In this document: one piece after another, positions 1 through 8,997 of the stretch
Layout: each line of letters begins with the position of its first letter
Numbering within the stretch: position 1 is the first letter of the stretch
Assembly: GCA_944324485.1 (NCBI GenBank)
Contig: CALUWM010000004.1
Location: 1-64,000, forward strand
Source of the DNA: Candidatus Gastranaerophilales bacterium
GTDB taxonomy: Bacteria; Cyanobacteriota; Vampirovibrionia; Gastranaerophilales; Gastranaerophilaceae
Reading direction: 5' to 3'
Length of the DNA: 64,000 nucleotides
Translations under genes and position numbers: made by a program
Notes under the pieces: generated by a model
What the model saw: the letters and a program-made list of their open reading frames with translations, nothing else
Databases searched by the model: none
What the model was told of the DNA's origin: nothing

Positions 1-30
1 GATAAAAGGCTTAATGAAAGGAGCTCATTT

Positions 31-879
31 ATGTCAGTAGTTATTAACACAAATGTGGATTCTATCAAAATCCAAAACATTTTGTCAGGTTCGACCAGTG
101 CTTTGTCTCAAGCAATGGAGAGAATGTCTACGGGATTAAAGGTTAATACCGCAAAGGATGACGCAGCAGGTACAGTTATTTCTGCTCGTATGCAAGTTCA
201 GTTAAACGGTAACAAGGTTGCGCAAAATAACGTGCAAAATGGTAATGCGTTATTGTCTACCGCAGAAGGTAACTTGGATGTTATTCAAGACAATTTATCA
301 AGAATTCGTGATTTGACTTTGCAAGCGAAAAATGGTACTTATTCTCAAGATGAAATTCAAGCTATGCAAGATGAAGTAGCTCAACGTATTGCTGAAATTG
401 ACCGTGTTTCCACTTCTTCAAAATATTCTCAATTAAATTTATTTGAAGACGCTGATTTACAGGCTAATGGTGTAACATTCCAGGTTGGTGCGAATGCGGA
501 TGATGATAATACAATATCTGTTGAAAATACTGTATTTGAAAGTGTTAAGTTTGAAGAATTAACAGGAGTTGCTGATTTTGATTTAACTACCATGAGTGCT
601 GCTACGTTTAAAACTGCTGTTGAAAACTTGGATACGGGTATCGATAATGTTACATCAAGAAAATCATTAATAGGTTCTGCTCAAAACCGTCTTGAATCTG
701 CATTAGATACGTTAGCTATTCAATATGAAAACTTATCAAGTGCAAAATCAATAATTACAGACGCTGATATTGCTTCTGAAGCTTCAAACTATGCTCAACA
801 GCAAATACTTCAACAAGTATCAACTTCATTGTTAGCTCAAGCAAATCAGGCACCATCTATTGCTTTAAGCTTACTATAA
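31..879 (+). CDS. fliC: Flagellin
   Basis: Structural subunit of the flagellar filament, exported by the flagellar type III apparatus. The 282-residue product has the conserved N-terminal D0/D1 helices (INTNVDSI, then MSTGLKVNTAKDDAAG) and the C-terminal helix ending ANQAPSIALSLL. The variable middle (about residues 140-215) is short, so this is a compact flagellin. A strong SD (AAGGAG, 18-23) lies 7 nt before the ATG. The promoter is outside the window. Codon use is more regular than in neighbouring genes, as expected for an abundant protein. A hairpin terminator follows. The symbol could equally be hag/fla. Confidence 0.96.
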   Translation: MSVVINTNVDSIKIQNILSGSTSALSQAMERMSTGLKVNTAKDDAAGTVISARMQVQLNGNKVAQNNVQNGNALLSTAEGNLDVIQDNLSRIRDLTLQAKNGTYSQDEIQAMQDEVAQRIAEIDRVSTSSKYSQLNLFEDADLQANGVTFQVGANADDDNTISVENTVFESVKFEELTGVADFDLTTMSAATFKTAVENLDTGIDNVTSRKSLIGSAQNRLESALDTLAIQYENLSSAKSIITDADIASEASNYAQQQILQQVSTSLLAQANQAPSIALSLL

Positions 880-892
880 AAAGTATGAAGGA

Positions 893-1573
893 TTATATAA
901 TTATCGCCTCCAAGTTATCTTGGGGGCTTTTTATTATTTTTCTTAAAAAGGAAGGCCTATGGTATTTTGTTATACCATTTGTTTTTATGGCGTCTATATG
1001 CTTTTTTGTTAAGTAGCCTCTGTTGTTTTTCCAATCGTAGATAGGAAATTCCTTATCGATTATATCCATATATCTATCTCTTGAAACTTTTGCTAAAATA
1101 CTAGCTGCTGCAATAGAAGCAGATTTTGAATCCCCTTTTATTATGTATTTTTGTGGTTTTTCAAAATCTTTTATCAATTTGTTGCCGTCTATAAGTACAA
1201 GAAAGTTATTATTGTTGATTTTATTTATTACATCTAATGCTGCATATCTCATTGCTAAAAGAGAAGCATTTAGAATGTTAATTTGTTCGATTTTTTCTAC
1301 TGTGATTGCTTTTATAGACCAGTATGAATTTTCTTTTATTATCTCGAATAATTCATCTCTATTTTTTGAACTTAATTTTTTTGAATCATTTAATTTTAAA
1401 AATTGTTCAGTATTAATATTGTTTTTAAAACAAACTGCTGCCGCCCAAACTCCTCCGGCTGCAGGCCCTCTACCTGCTTCATCGCATCCGATAATAAAGT
1501 CATAATTATTCATTTGAAGTTGCAGATTGGTTTTGTTAATTTTTTCATTTTCGTCAAATTTAAATAGATCCAT
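893..1573 (-). CDS. rnhB: Ribonuclease HII
   Basis: Endonuclease that cuts RNA in RNA-DNA hybrids, including single embedded ribonucleotides. The 226-aa product carries the RNase HII signatures: GCDEAGRGPAAGGV (catalytic D-E near residues 30-31), the LIDGNK motif (third acid) and ASILAKVSRDRYM (fourth acid region). Its ATG overlaps the 3' end of ylqF by 14 nt, so it is probably translationally coupled. Order rplS-ylqF-rnhB is widespread. A start at the Met near residue 21 is possible, but it has no better SD. The last dozen codons overlap the flagellin terminator hairpin. Confidence 0.95.
   Translation of the reverse strand: MDLFKFDENEKINKTNLQLQMNNYDFIIGCDEAGRGPAAGGVWAAAVCFKNNINTEQFLKLNDSKKLSSKNRDELFEIIKENSYWSIKAITVEKIEQINILNASLLAMRYAALDVINKINNNNFLVLIDGNKLIKDFEKPQKYIIKGDSKSASIAAASILAKVSRDRYMDIIDKEFPIYDWKNNRGYLTKKHIDAIKTNGITKYHRPSFLRKIIKSPQDNLEAIII
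906..937 (+). terminator. Rho-independent terminator of flagellin
   Basis: A 9-bp stem (GCCTCCAAG / CTTGGGGGC, one G-U pair) with a 4-nt loop is followed by a T-rich run. It lies 26 nt after the flagellin stop and inside the last codons of the convergent rnhB gene. Confidence 0.8.
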
Positions 1574-2420
1574 AATCTTCAGGTTTATCTAGAGTAAATT
1601 TACCCATTTTTCCTTCTCTAAAGCATGACAAAATAACATTTGCGGTTCTTGTGATGTCTGCTTTTTCTCCTTTTAGTATCCAATTTCTTTTTAATGCAAT
1701 TTTTTCAAGATTGATTTCTTTCTCGTTTTGCGGAAAATCAAAATATTCTCTAATTTTATTTGGATATTGTGAATCCAATAGCTTAATTAGATTTTCTGCT
1801 ACGTAAACACTGTCATATGCGTTATCACCTATTGAATTAACACAAGCAAGTTTAAGTGCTTGGGTTTGATCTTCTTGTGTTGTAGGTATAATTCCCGGAG
1901 TGTCTAGTAATTCAATTTTATCATTGATTCTGACCCATTGTTGTTGTCTTGTTACCCCTGCTTTTGCTCCTGTTTTTGTTTTTGCTCTTTTGATTAATTT
2001 GTTTATTGTGCTTGACTTTCCAACATTCGGCATACCTATTACCATAGTTCTTGTTGCTCTTGGAAGAAGTCCTTTGTCTATTCTTTTCTGCATTATTTCA
2101 TTTGATAATGCCAGTACTTTGTTGATAATTATATTTATATCTGATTTATTTTTAAGGCTTGTTACTATAACGTCACAATTATATTTTTCTTTGAATATAT
2201 CAGCCCAAAGTTTATTGTATTTTTCATCAGATACGTCAGATTTATTCATTATAATTATTTTTGGCTTATTTGGGCACAACATATCTGTTGTTTTATATTT
2301 GCTTGAATGTGGAATTCTTGCATCAACAACTTCAATTATTACATCAACGAGGTTGAGTTTTTCTTTTAATTGTTTTTGGGCTTTTGCTATGTGCCCTGGG
2401 TACCAATGTATGTGATTCAT
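1560..2420 (-). CDS. ylqF: Ribosome biogenesis GTPase YlqF/RbgA
   Basis: Circularly permuted GTPase for late assembly of the large ribosomal subunit. Motifs occur in permuted order: G4 (MNKSD, near residue 60), then G1 (GMPNVGKSS, about 130) and G3 (DTPGI, about 174). The N-terminal IHWYPGHIAKAQKQL segment is diagnostic of the family. Length (286 aa) is normal. It lies downstream of rplS but beyond a strong terminator, so its expression depends on read-through or a nearby promoter. The ATG has only a weak SD (AAAG). Confidence 0.94.
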   Translation of the reverse strand: MNHIHWYPGHIAKAQKQLKEKLNLVDVIIEVVDARIPHSSKYKTTDMLCPNKPKIIIMNKSDVSDEKYNKLWADIFKEKYNCDVIVTSLKNKSDINIIINKVLALSNEIMQKRIDKGLLPRATRTMVIGMPNVGKSSTINKLIKRAKTKTGAKAGVTRQQQWVRINDKIELLDTPGIIPTTQEDQTQALKLACVNSIGDNAYDSVYVAENLIKLLDSQYPNKIREYFDFPQNEKEINLEKIALKRNWILKGEKADITRTANVILSCFREGKMGKFTLDKPEDYGSI

Positions 2421-2426
2421 ATCTTT

Positions 2427-2465
2427 AAAAAAGCCTTGAATTAACTGATTAGTTTAATTCAAGGC
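2427..2465 (-). terminator. Strong terminator after rplS
   Basis: A perfect 12-bp inverted repeat (GCCTTGAATTAA, 9-nt loop) is followed on the minus strand by six T. It separates rplS from ylqF-rnhB. Confidence 0.85.
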
Positions 2466-2489
2466 ATTACAATTTCGTTTAAAAAGAGA

Positions 2490-2843
2490 TTATCTTTTTT
2501 CCATTTTTTCTCTGATACGTGTTGCTTTTCCTGAACGTTCTCTTAAGTAATACAATTTAGCACGTCTTACATCACCTTTTCTTAATACTTGTATTTTTTC
2601 AATTCTTGGTGAGTAGATTGCAAATACACGTTCAACACCAACACCTTGGAATACTTTTCTTACAGTGATGGTTTTATTAATTGAGCTACCACGTTTTTTA
2701 ATTACGGTTCCTTCAAACGCTTGTGTTCTTTCTTTGTTACCTTCGATAATTCTAACAAAAACCTTGACAGTATCACCAGGGTTTATTTCAGGCATTTGAC
2801 GAGTCGTATATTCTTTTTCTAGTTCTGTAATTATAGGATTCAT
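2490..2843 (-). CDS. rplS: 50S ribosomal protein L19
   Basis: Large-subunit protein at the 30S-50S interface. The 117-aa sequence shows the L19 core ([56 protein letters not shown]) at normal length. SD AAGGA lies 8 nt upstream of the ATG. It is transcribed alone, or weakly with ylqF-rnhB, because a perfect hairpin terminator follows. Confidence 0.98.
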   Translation of the reverse strand: MNPIITELEKEYTTRQMPEINPGDTVKVFVRIIEGNKERTQAFEGTVIKKRGSSINKTITVRKVFQGVGVERVFAIYSPRIEKIQVLRKGDVRRAKLYYLRERSGKATRIREKMEKR

Positions 2844-2929
2844 TTTTCTGTCCTTTTTGTTATTTGTTCCAGTATTATTTATATTATATTAAACATATTT
2901 TATAAACAAGTACCAAAAGTAAACTTTTA

Positions 2930-2959
2930 TTAACAAAAATTAATTAATTTTTTTTATAT
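2930..2959 (+). promoter_or_regulatory. Promoter placing the start of transcription at the PLD gene ATG
   Basis: TTAACA (2930-2935), an 18-nt spacer and TTATAT (2954-2959); the ATG follows after exactly 6 nt. No SD exists, so a leaderless mRNA is predicted. Confidence 0.5.
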
Positions 2960-2965
2960 CAGATA

Positions 2966-4816
2966 ATGATTTTATTCGGTATGAACAAAAAGTTAATTAC
3001 AATTATATTTTTATTTTTTATTTTCTTTGTGTTTTTGTATTTTTTAAATAAAGCCAAAGAATGTCCTTGTTATAAAATATTAAAAGTTGTTGAGGCTGAT
3101 TGGCTTTATATTGATTTTAATAAAAATAATATGATTGATGGTGATGAATTAGTTAAAATTAAAAATATAAATGCGTTTTCACCGCTTCAGAATGATTATG
3201 CTAAAGAAAAATCAATAAAATTAGGCATTACAACGCTGGAATATTTAAAAGTGGGTTTTCTTGCAAGAAGCTGGGCAAAAGATAATTTAGAAGGATCTTT
3301 TGTGTGCGTAAAATCTAAGGCTAGAAATTTGAAATATAATGCTTATTTAGCTGAGTTAAGTTTTAATGATATAGATCTTGGAGAGTTTTTGTTAAAAAAC
3401 GGACTTGCATACGTTAACTCAAATTGTGATAATATTTTGTATTTACCAATACAAAACATAAATGAAATAAGAAATAATGCAAAAGAGCTCTCTCGACTTG
3501 ATTTCCTGCTTTTGAATTTGCGTTCGGGAGTTATTCATAAGACTGATTGTGAATATGCTAAGGTTATGCATAATGGTGAATTATTGCTTAAAAAATCAAT
3601 TAAAAATGTTTATCATTATTGTAGAATTTGTTTTGGTGATAATTATTCAGGTAATATAACTTATGATATTCCAAAAAGTAAACATATTTATAAAAAATTG
3701 GTATATAAAAATTTTGGTTATTTTGAAATTTATTTAATTAATCCGCTTGAATATAAAAAACCAAACTTGGGTTGTAATAATGCCTTTGCAAAGAGAATTA
3801 TAAAAGAAATTGATTCTTGTAATAAAACTATTGATTTAGCTTTGTATTCAATAGGAGAACAAAAGGAAATCGTTGATGCTCTTCGCCGTGCAAAAGCAAG
3901 AGGTGTAAAAATCCGCTCTGTTGTTGATTATAGTAAAAATATTTCTGAAATTTATCCTGAGACTGTTAAGTTTGCAGACGAATTTGATTCTCGTTTTGAT
4001 AAAACGGAAATTTTAATGCACAATAAAATTTTCATTTTTGATGATAAAAGGGTTTTAGTTGGTTCGACAAATATTTCATCTACGGATTCTGGTGGTTATA
4101 ATGCAAACATTTCTATAATTTTTAATTCAGCACAAATTGCAAGTTATTATAAAACTGAAATAAATCAAATGTCAGAAGGCAAATTTTCAAAAAGAAAAAC
4201 CGAATTTTCTCCCTTAAATGTTGAATTAGGTAATTCTAAGATAAGAATTTTTTTATTACCAAAGAGTAATGCAAATTCTGATTATATAATTCCTGCTATA
4301 CAAAATTCAAATAATGAGATATTAGTTTCAGCTTTTTATTTGACAGATAAAAACATAATTTCAGAGTTGATTTTGGCTAGAAAAAGAGGAGTAAAGGTTT
4401 ATATTTTATTGGATGCTTTGGGTGCTTCTAATTTTAAAAATAGAATATTGCAATTAAGAAATAATAATATTCCAACAAAAATTGAAAACTGGGGCGGAAA
4501 AAATCATGAAAAAACTATATTAATTGATAACAAAATTTTAATTACAGGAAGTTCTAATTTTTCAGTTAATGGTTTGTATAAAAACGATGAAAATATTACA
4601 GTTATCGAGAATTCTGAAGTAGCTTCATTTTATCGTGATTATTATTTTTATTTATTTAATTCAATCGATAACAAATATCTAAGAGCCTTTCCTAGAGCAG
4701 AAGGTTGGGATTCTATAAATTCTTGTCATGATGGAGTTGATAATAATCATGATGGAAAGATTGATTTAGAAGATGAAGGTTGCAAAATATATAAAAATTT
4801 CCATAATGTTAAGTAA
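2966..4816 (+). CDS. Membrane-anchored or secreted PLD-type nuclease/phosphodiesterase with degenerate thermonuclease domain
   Basis: 616 aa. An N-terminal hydrophobic anchor (about 10-27) is followed by a thermonuclease (SNase)-like segment (about 37-152), in which the expected catalytic Arg and Glu of the family are not recognisable. Next comes a His/Cys cluster (H191, C195, C219, C222) like a small zinc site, then two phospholipase D domains with intact HKD motifs (H352-K354-D359 and H514-K516-D521). The C-terminus carries a Ca-binding-like acidic repeat, DGVDNNHDGKID (589-600). The two HKD motifs should form one active site for phosphodiester cleavage, outside the cytoplasmic membrane. 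The natural substrate (DNA, phospholipid or other) cannot be told. Start 2966 is favoured by the promoter spacing; Met6 is the alternative. Confidence 0.85.
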   Translation: MILFGMNKKLITIIFLFFIFFVFLYFLNKAKECPCYKILKVVEADWLYIDFNKNNMIDGDELVKIKNINAFSPLQNDYAKEKSIKLGITTLEYLKVGFLARSWAKDNLEGSFVCVKSKARNLKYNAYLAELSFNDIDLGEFLLKNGLAYVNSNCDNILYLPIQNINEIRNNAKELSRLDFLLLNLRSGVIHKTDCEYAKVMHNGELLLKKSIKNVYHYCRICFGDNYSGNITYDIPKSKHIYKKLVYKNFGYFEIYLINPLEYKKPNLGCNNAFAKRIIKEIDSCNKTIDLALYSIGEQKEIVDALRRAKARGVKIRSVVDYSKNISEIYPETVKFADEFDSRFDKTEILMHNKIFIFDDKRVLVGSTNISSTDSGGYNANISIIFNSAQIASYYKTEINQMSEGKFSKRKTEFSPLNVELGNSKIRIFLLPKSNANSDYIIPAIQNSNNEILVSAFYLTDKNIISELILARKRGVKVYILLDALGASNFKNRILQLRNNNIPTKIENWGGKNHEKTILIDNKILITGSSNFSVNGLYKNDENITVIENSEVASFYRDYYFYLFNSIDNKYLRAFPRAEGWDSINSCHDGVDNNHDGKIDLEDEGCKIYKNFHNVK

Positions 4817-4879
4817 TTTGCTATTTTAGACTGGTTTTTGTTATTATATTATTAAATAATATATGAAAAAGGTGAGAAA

Positions 4880-4984
4880 ATGGAATTTTTTAGAAGACAT
4901 AGGAAAATAATTGTAGTATTTTTAACTATTTTTTTAGTTGCTTGGATGGTTGGAATAGGTGCTTTTTTGAGCGTTTTGTTTTAG
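4880..4984 (+). CDS. 34-residue single-pass membrane microprotein
   Basis: Small ORF of 34 codons, with a good SD (AAGGTGAG, 4869-4876) just before the ATG and a stop 3 nt before the next gene. The product has a basic N-terminus (MEFFRRHRK) and one hydrophobic helix. The tight spacing to the M23 gene argues for co-translation. The Phe-Arg-Arg-His-Arg-Lys plus helix pattern recalls inner-membrane anchors, but no family is recognised. Confidence 0.6.
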   Translation: MEFFRRHRKIIVVFLTIFLVAWMVGIGAFLSVLF

Positions 4985-4987
4985 TTT

Positions 4988-6142
4988 ATGAATAGGATAT
5001 GCAAGAAAAATAAATTAATATTTTTATTGCTCACTGTTATGTTGTTTGTTTTTACAGTGCCTTCTTTTGCTGTTGATAAATTAGACGATAAAAAAAGTGA
5101 AATCGAAGCACGGAGGGGTAAAGCCAAGAAAGAAATTCATAAACTAAAGTTATTGGAAAAAATTGAAACAAATAGACTTTATAAAAATCAACAAAAATTA
5201 GAATACACTCAACATAGCCTTCAAAAAAACAAAAGAAAATATGTTGATGCTCAAAACGAAGTTGAAATTTTAGAAAAAAAATTAGATAGACTGTTGGTTG
5301 AGCATAGAAAACATCAAGCATACACTTCAAAAAGACTTGTTCAAATTTTTAAGCAAAAAAGAAACGGCTATATTGAATTTTTGTTGAATTCAGGTGATAT
5401 TAATGCGTTTTTGGATAGATTGTATTTTGAAAACATAATCATTGCGCAAGATAAAAAACGTTTAAGAGAAACAAAAGCAAGTGCTAGAGAGATTTTGGTT
5501 TTGAAATCTCGTATTGAAATGCAAAAGAAAAATTTAGAAGCAAATATCCAAACAATAAATAGACAACAAAATGATATACAAGATGCAATTTCTAAAAATG
5601 AAAAGTTAATTGAAAAATTAAAAACCGACAGGGCTACTTGGGAAAAAGCAGAAAAAGATTTGGCTCGTCAATCAAGAGCAATTTCTCAAATGATTAATCA
5701 AGAAACAAAGAAAACACAAAAAGAAGGTGTTAGTGTTGTTGTAACAAGTGGCTTTACTCGTCCTGTTCCCGGAAGGATTACATCTCCTTTTGGTTGGAGA
5801 GTTCACCCTATTTTCAAAAGAAAGATTTTTCATTCTGGTGTTGATATTGGTGCTCCATATGGTACGCCGATTAAGGCTGCAAATTCAGGAAGAGTTATTT
5901 TTGTGGGTTGGTATAGTGGTTATGGTAAGGTTGTTATTATTGACCATGGTAATATAAATGGTGTTCCAACAACAACTTTATATGCTCATATGTCAACTAC
6001 AATAGCAAAACAAGGTACTAATGTAGCTAAAGGTACGGTTATTGGTAAGGTAGGTACAACAGGATATTCAACAGGACCTCATTTACATTTTGAAGTCAGA
6101 CAAAAAGGTAATCCTACTAATCCATTAAATTTCATAAGATAG
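4988..6142 (+). CDS. EnvC/NlpD-like murein hydrolase activator (M23 peptidase domain)
   Basis: 384 aa. A signal peptide (about 1-29, ending PSFAVD) is followed by a long coiled coil (about 30-235) and a C-terminal LytM/M23 domain (about 255-384). The domain retains the zinc ligands: HSGVDIG (His and Asp) and HLHFEV (HxH), plus the first His of YAHMS. It may therefore be a real peptidoglycan endopeptidase rather than only an amidase activator such as E. coli EnvC. The coiled-coil plus LytM layout is typical of division-associated hydrolases. It lies directly after the membrane microgene and before the LptD-like gene, forming an envelope cluster. Confidence 0.92.
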   Translation: MNRICKKNKLIFLLLTVMLFVFTVPSFAVDKLDDKKSEIEARRGKAKKEIHKLKLLEKIETNRLYKNQQKLEYTQHSLQKNKRKYVDAQNEVEILEKKLDRLLVEHRKHQAYTSKRLVQIFKQKRNGYIEFLLNSGDINAFLDRLYFENIIIAQDKKRLRETKASAREILVLKSRIEMQKKNLEANIQTINRQQNDIQDAISKNEKLIEKLKTDRATWEKAEKDLARQSRAISQMINQETKKTQKEGVSVVVTSGFTRPVPGRITSPFGWRVHPIFKRKIFHSGVDIGAPYGTPIKAANSGRVIFVGWYSGYGKVVIIDHGNINGVPTTTLYAHMSTTIAKQGTNVAKGTVIGKVGTTGYSTGPHLHFEVRQKGNPTNPLNFIR

Positions 6143-6201
6143 TTTGAATAGTAATTGTTTTTGTTGTAAATTAATTTAAGTAAGACTATTGAGGGTTATA
6201 A

Positions 6202-8250
6202 TTGTTTAGGTTCAATAAGAAGCTAAGTTGTGTTTTATGTATGAGTTTTATTTTCATGCATAGTTTTAAGGTAGCTCATGCTCAGTATGAAGTTATTAAA
6301 GCTTCTACAATTTCAAATGATGTTGAAGCCTCTCCTGCGATAAGCGACACTTATATGCCTACATATAACGACCCAGAGTTACCTGATTTTAGCCCCGAAG
6401 ATAGCATTAGTGCAAAGGCAGAACGCGGATTTAAGAATTTTTTTGAAAAAAGAAAGCAAAAGAAAGCAAAAAACGAAGACTCAACAGATATTATTAACGA
6501 AGATAATTTATCTTCTGATGAAAGTCCAATAACTTCCAATAGAGACATATCTGATCAAGAAAAAGTTTCAAATAAAATAGAAGACAAGATTAATGTCGAT
6601 TCAAAAAATAGATTTCAAATAAATGCTGATAAGATAACATATGATGATTCTGATGGAAATGTATATGCAAAAGGTCATGTTGAAATAATCGCTAAGTCGC
6701 AAGGTGTAGTTTTAAAAGCAGATGAAGCTGTTTTAGATAAAACTGCTCAAAATTTAAAACTCTATGATAATGTAAAAATAATTAAAGATGGTATCGAGAT
6801 GACAGGAGAATATTTGCTTGTTGACTTTAATGAGCAAAATATTTTAATGGATAATCCCAGAATTGAAGCTTATCAATTTGTGATAAATGCTCAAGAAGGA
6901 TATTTAATTGCAAACGATATGCAATTAATAAACGGTACCCTAAGAAGTAATAAACAAAGCGAATTTGCATTAGAAACAAATGGGTTTCAACGATATGAAA
7001 ATGTTGCTTTGGACTATATAAAAAATCGTAAAATCGATAGAAGCAACCTTGAGTCTCAGCGTAAGCAAGTTTATGATATACACACAAAAGAAATAGTAAT
7101 AACAAGTTATAGAGATCATAACTCACTGCTTTTGAAGGGGTCAAATATTTACTATAATAAGCACAAAATAATTGCTAATTCTGATATTGAAATTATTTCA
7201 GATAAAGAAAATAGAGTTTATGAGACAAATTCTCCTGAAGGAGGAACTTTAAGAGGTTTTGGTACATATCTTGGTTACGGCATGTTATTTAAATTGCCCC
7301 ATGGGCAAAGCTTAAAACTTTTACCCGCTTTAGTTTATGGGGATAGCAATATCGGTGTTGGTATTATAGGACGTCATAGAAGTCCAAATAGTATGGTAGA
7401 AGCAGGATATGCTTCATCTACAACCGATTTGGTAGTAAGGGGTAGGTATAGATTTAGTGATGCTCTGTCATTAAGATATGGAAGACATGCCTATATGCCG
7501 GAAGGTTTTTTAGGTGCAAGACGTTCAGGGTATGCTGCACAGTTGGAATATGCTAAAAGTTACAGTGTTAAAGACTTGGATGCTGTTTTTAACCAAGGTT
7601 TTTATGCCGGTGTCTTTAGTGATTATCAGACACATGATCAAGAAAACGCATATTGTACGTCTAGATTTAGATATATTGCAGAAATTAGAAAACAATTTTT
7701 TAAGTTTGAAAACAAAGAACAAGATTTAAGTATAGCTTTTAGTGCCTTAGCGCAAGGAGCTGCAACTTTATATGGTTCTGGAGAAACATCAGGTATTGCA
7801 AGAATTGGTCCGTTTGTTACAACAAAAGTTAAACGTTGGGAATCCAGTTTAGGATATATGTTTGGTGGAATCCACGGTGATAGCCCCTTTATTTTTGACA
7901 AATATAGATATGGTAAATCTTCTATAATGTTAAATGAAAAATTTAATTTTAACGATAAGTTTGCGCTTGGTTATAGAGCTGTTGTTTCTCCTCTTAAAGA
8001 TAATTATGAAGAAGATTTGCTTACAGAATCGCGGTTTTATGCAATTTTTGGACCTCAAGATTTGAAATTATGTATATCTTATGACTTTGTGCGTGATATT
8101 GCACATTTAGATTTCCTTTTCTTGCTTGGGTCGGATTCCTCAAGAATACATTTTGACAAATTAACCACTAAAGATGCAGACGGTGGTCGAGAAAAAAGAG
8201 ATTTTTATAAATCAAAACCGGTCAAAATAGAGGTGCCTGAAAGCATCTAA
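6202..8250 (+). CDS. LptD/OstA-like outer-membrane LPS assembly protein
   Basis: 682 aa starting at TTG. GAGGG (6191-6195) with 6-nt spacing supports this start over a downstream ATG. Order: signal peptide (ending VAHA, about residue 27), an acidic/basic linker, an OstA/LptA-type beta-jellyroll (about 130-260, FQINADKITYDDSDGNVYAKGHVEI) and a C-terminal part rich in alternating strands. The family delivers lipopolysaccharide to the outer leaflet. The putative barrel (about 340-660) is much shorter than the 26-strand barrel of proteobacterial LptD, so the assignment is to the superfamily. It converges with kdsB; the stops overlap by 4 nt. Confidence 0.75.
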   Translation: MFRFNKKLSCVLCMSFIFMHSFKVAHAQYEVIKASTISNDVEASPAISDTYMPTYNDPELPDFSPEDSISAKAERGFKNFFEKRKQKKAKNEDSTDIINEDNLSSDESPITSNRDISDQEKVSNKIEDKINVDSKNRFQINADKITYDDSDGNVYAKGHVEIIAKSQGVVLKADEAVLDKTAQNLKLYDNVKIIKDGIEMTGEYLLVDFNEQNILMDNPRIEAYQFVINAQEGYLIANDMQLINGTLRSNKQSEFALETNGFQRYENVALDYIKNRKIDRSNLESQRKQVYDIHTKEIVITSYRDHNSLLLKGSNIYYNKHKIIANSDIEIISDKENRVYETNSPEGGTLRGFGTYLGYGMLFKLPHGQSLKLLPALVYGDSNIGVGIIGRHRSPNSMVEAGYASSTTDLVVRGRYRFSDALSLRYGRHAYMPEGFLGARRSGYAAQLEYAKSYSVKDLDAVFNQGFYAGVFSDYQTHDQENAYCTSRFRYIAEIRKQFFKFENKEQDLSIAFSALAQGAATLYGSGETSGIARIGPFVTTKVKRWESSLGYMFGGIHGDSPFIFDKYRYGKSSIMLNEKFNFNDKFALGYRAVVSPLKDNYEEDLLTESRFYAIFGPQDLKLCISYDFVRDIAHLDFLFLLGSDSSRIHFDKLTTKDADGGREKRDFYKSKPVKIEVPESI

Positions 8251-8975
8251 TTTTCAACTAATGATTTAAATTTTTCGTAGTCTTCAATGGTGTCAATTCC
8301 TGTTGGATTTAAATCTGTAATTGCAATTTTAATTTTCATACCATTTTTTAGCGCTCTTAATTGTTCCAGACTTTCTTGTTTTTCTATATCTGCTTGCTCT
8401 AGTTGAGTGATTTTATTTAGTGAATCTTTTTTATAACAATATATCCCAATATGAGCGTAGTAGTTTGCTTGTGATTTATTTCTTTCATATGGTATTGGAC
8501 ATCTGGAGAAATATAGCGCATTAAAATTATTGTCAAATACGCATTTTACGCAATTTGGATTGTTTATTTGTTCAGGTGATGTAATTTGTCTTACCAGTGT
8601 TGATATGTCTGCTTTTGAATCGTTTTGCAATGTATTGATTGCTAAATCAATTACTTCCGGTGTTATTTGAGGTTCATCCCCTTGTAGGTTTAAAATATAA
8701 TCATACTCAGGGTGTCTGTTTAAAACTTCTGCTATTCTATCAGATCCGCATTTATGATTTTTGTCTGTCATTTCACATTTTCCGCCAAACTTTTCAACGG
8801 CTTCTTTTATTCTGATGTCATCAGTTGCTACAATTACTTCGTTTTGCAATTTTGATTTTTTTGCAGCTTCATATACATATTGAATTATAGGCTTGTCTTT
8901 AACTTTTAATAATGGTTTTGCAGGTAATCTTGTTGAACCGTATCTTGCAGGTATTATTATAGCTGTATTTTTCAT
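8247..8975 (-). CDS. kdsB: 3-deoxy-manno-octulosonate cytidylyltransferase
   Basis: Activates KDO with CTP to CMP-KDO for lipid A-core synthesis in the cytoplasm. The 242-aa sequence opens with IIPARYGSTRLPAKPL (nucleotide binding), has VATDD and NLQGDEPQI, and shows normal family length. SD GAGGAT precedes the ATG. It follows the TPR gene by 22 nt on the same strand. With the LptD-like gene next door, it shows the organism makes KDO-containing LPS. Confidence 0.96.
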   Translation of the reverse strand: MKNTAIIIPARYGSTRLPAKPLLKVKDKPIIQYVYEAAKKSKLQNEVIVATDDIRIKEAVEKFGGKCEMTDKNHKCGSDRIAEVLNRHPEYDYILNLQGDEPQITPEVIDLAINTLQNDSKADISTLVRQITSPEQINNPNCVKCVFDNNFNALYFSRCPIPYERNKSQANYYAHIGIYCYKKDSLNKITQLEQADIEKQESLEQLRALKNGMKIKIAITDLNPTGIDTIEDYEKFKSLVEN

Positions 8976-8997
8976 TTCATCCTCTTAATTTTGTGCT

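Noticed and set aside
1143-1505. Plus-strand ORF inside rnhB
   Set aside because: Overlaps conserved rnhB codons on the opposite strand, no SD.
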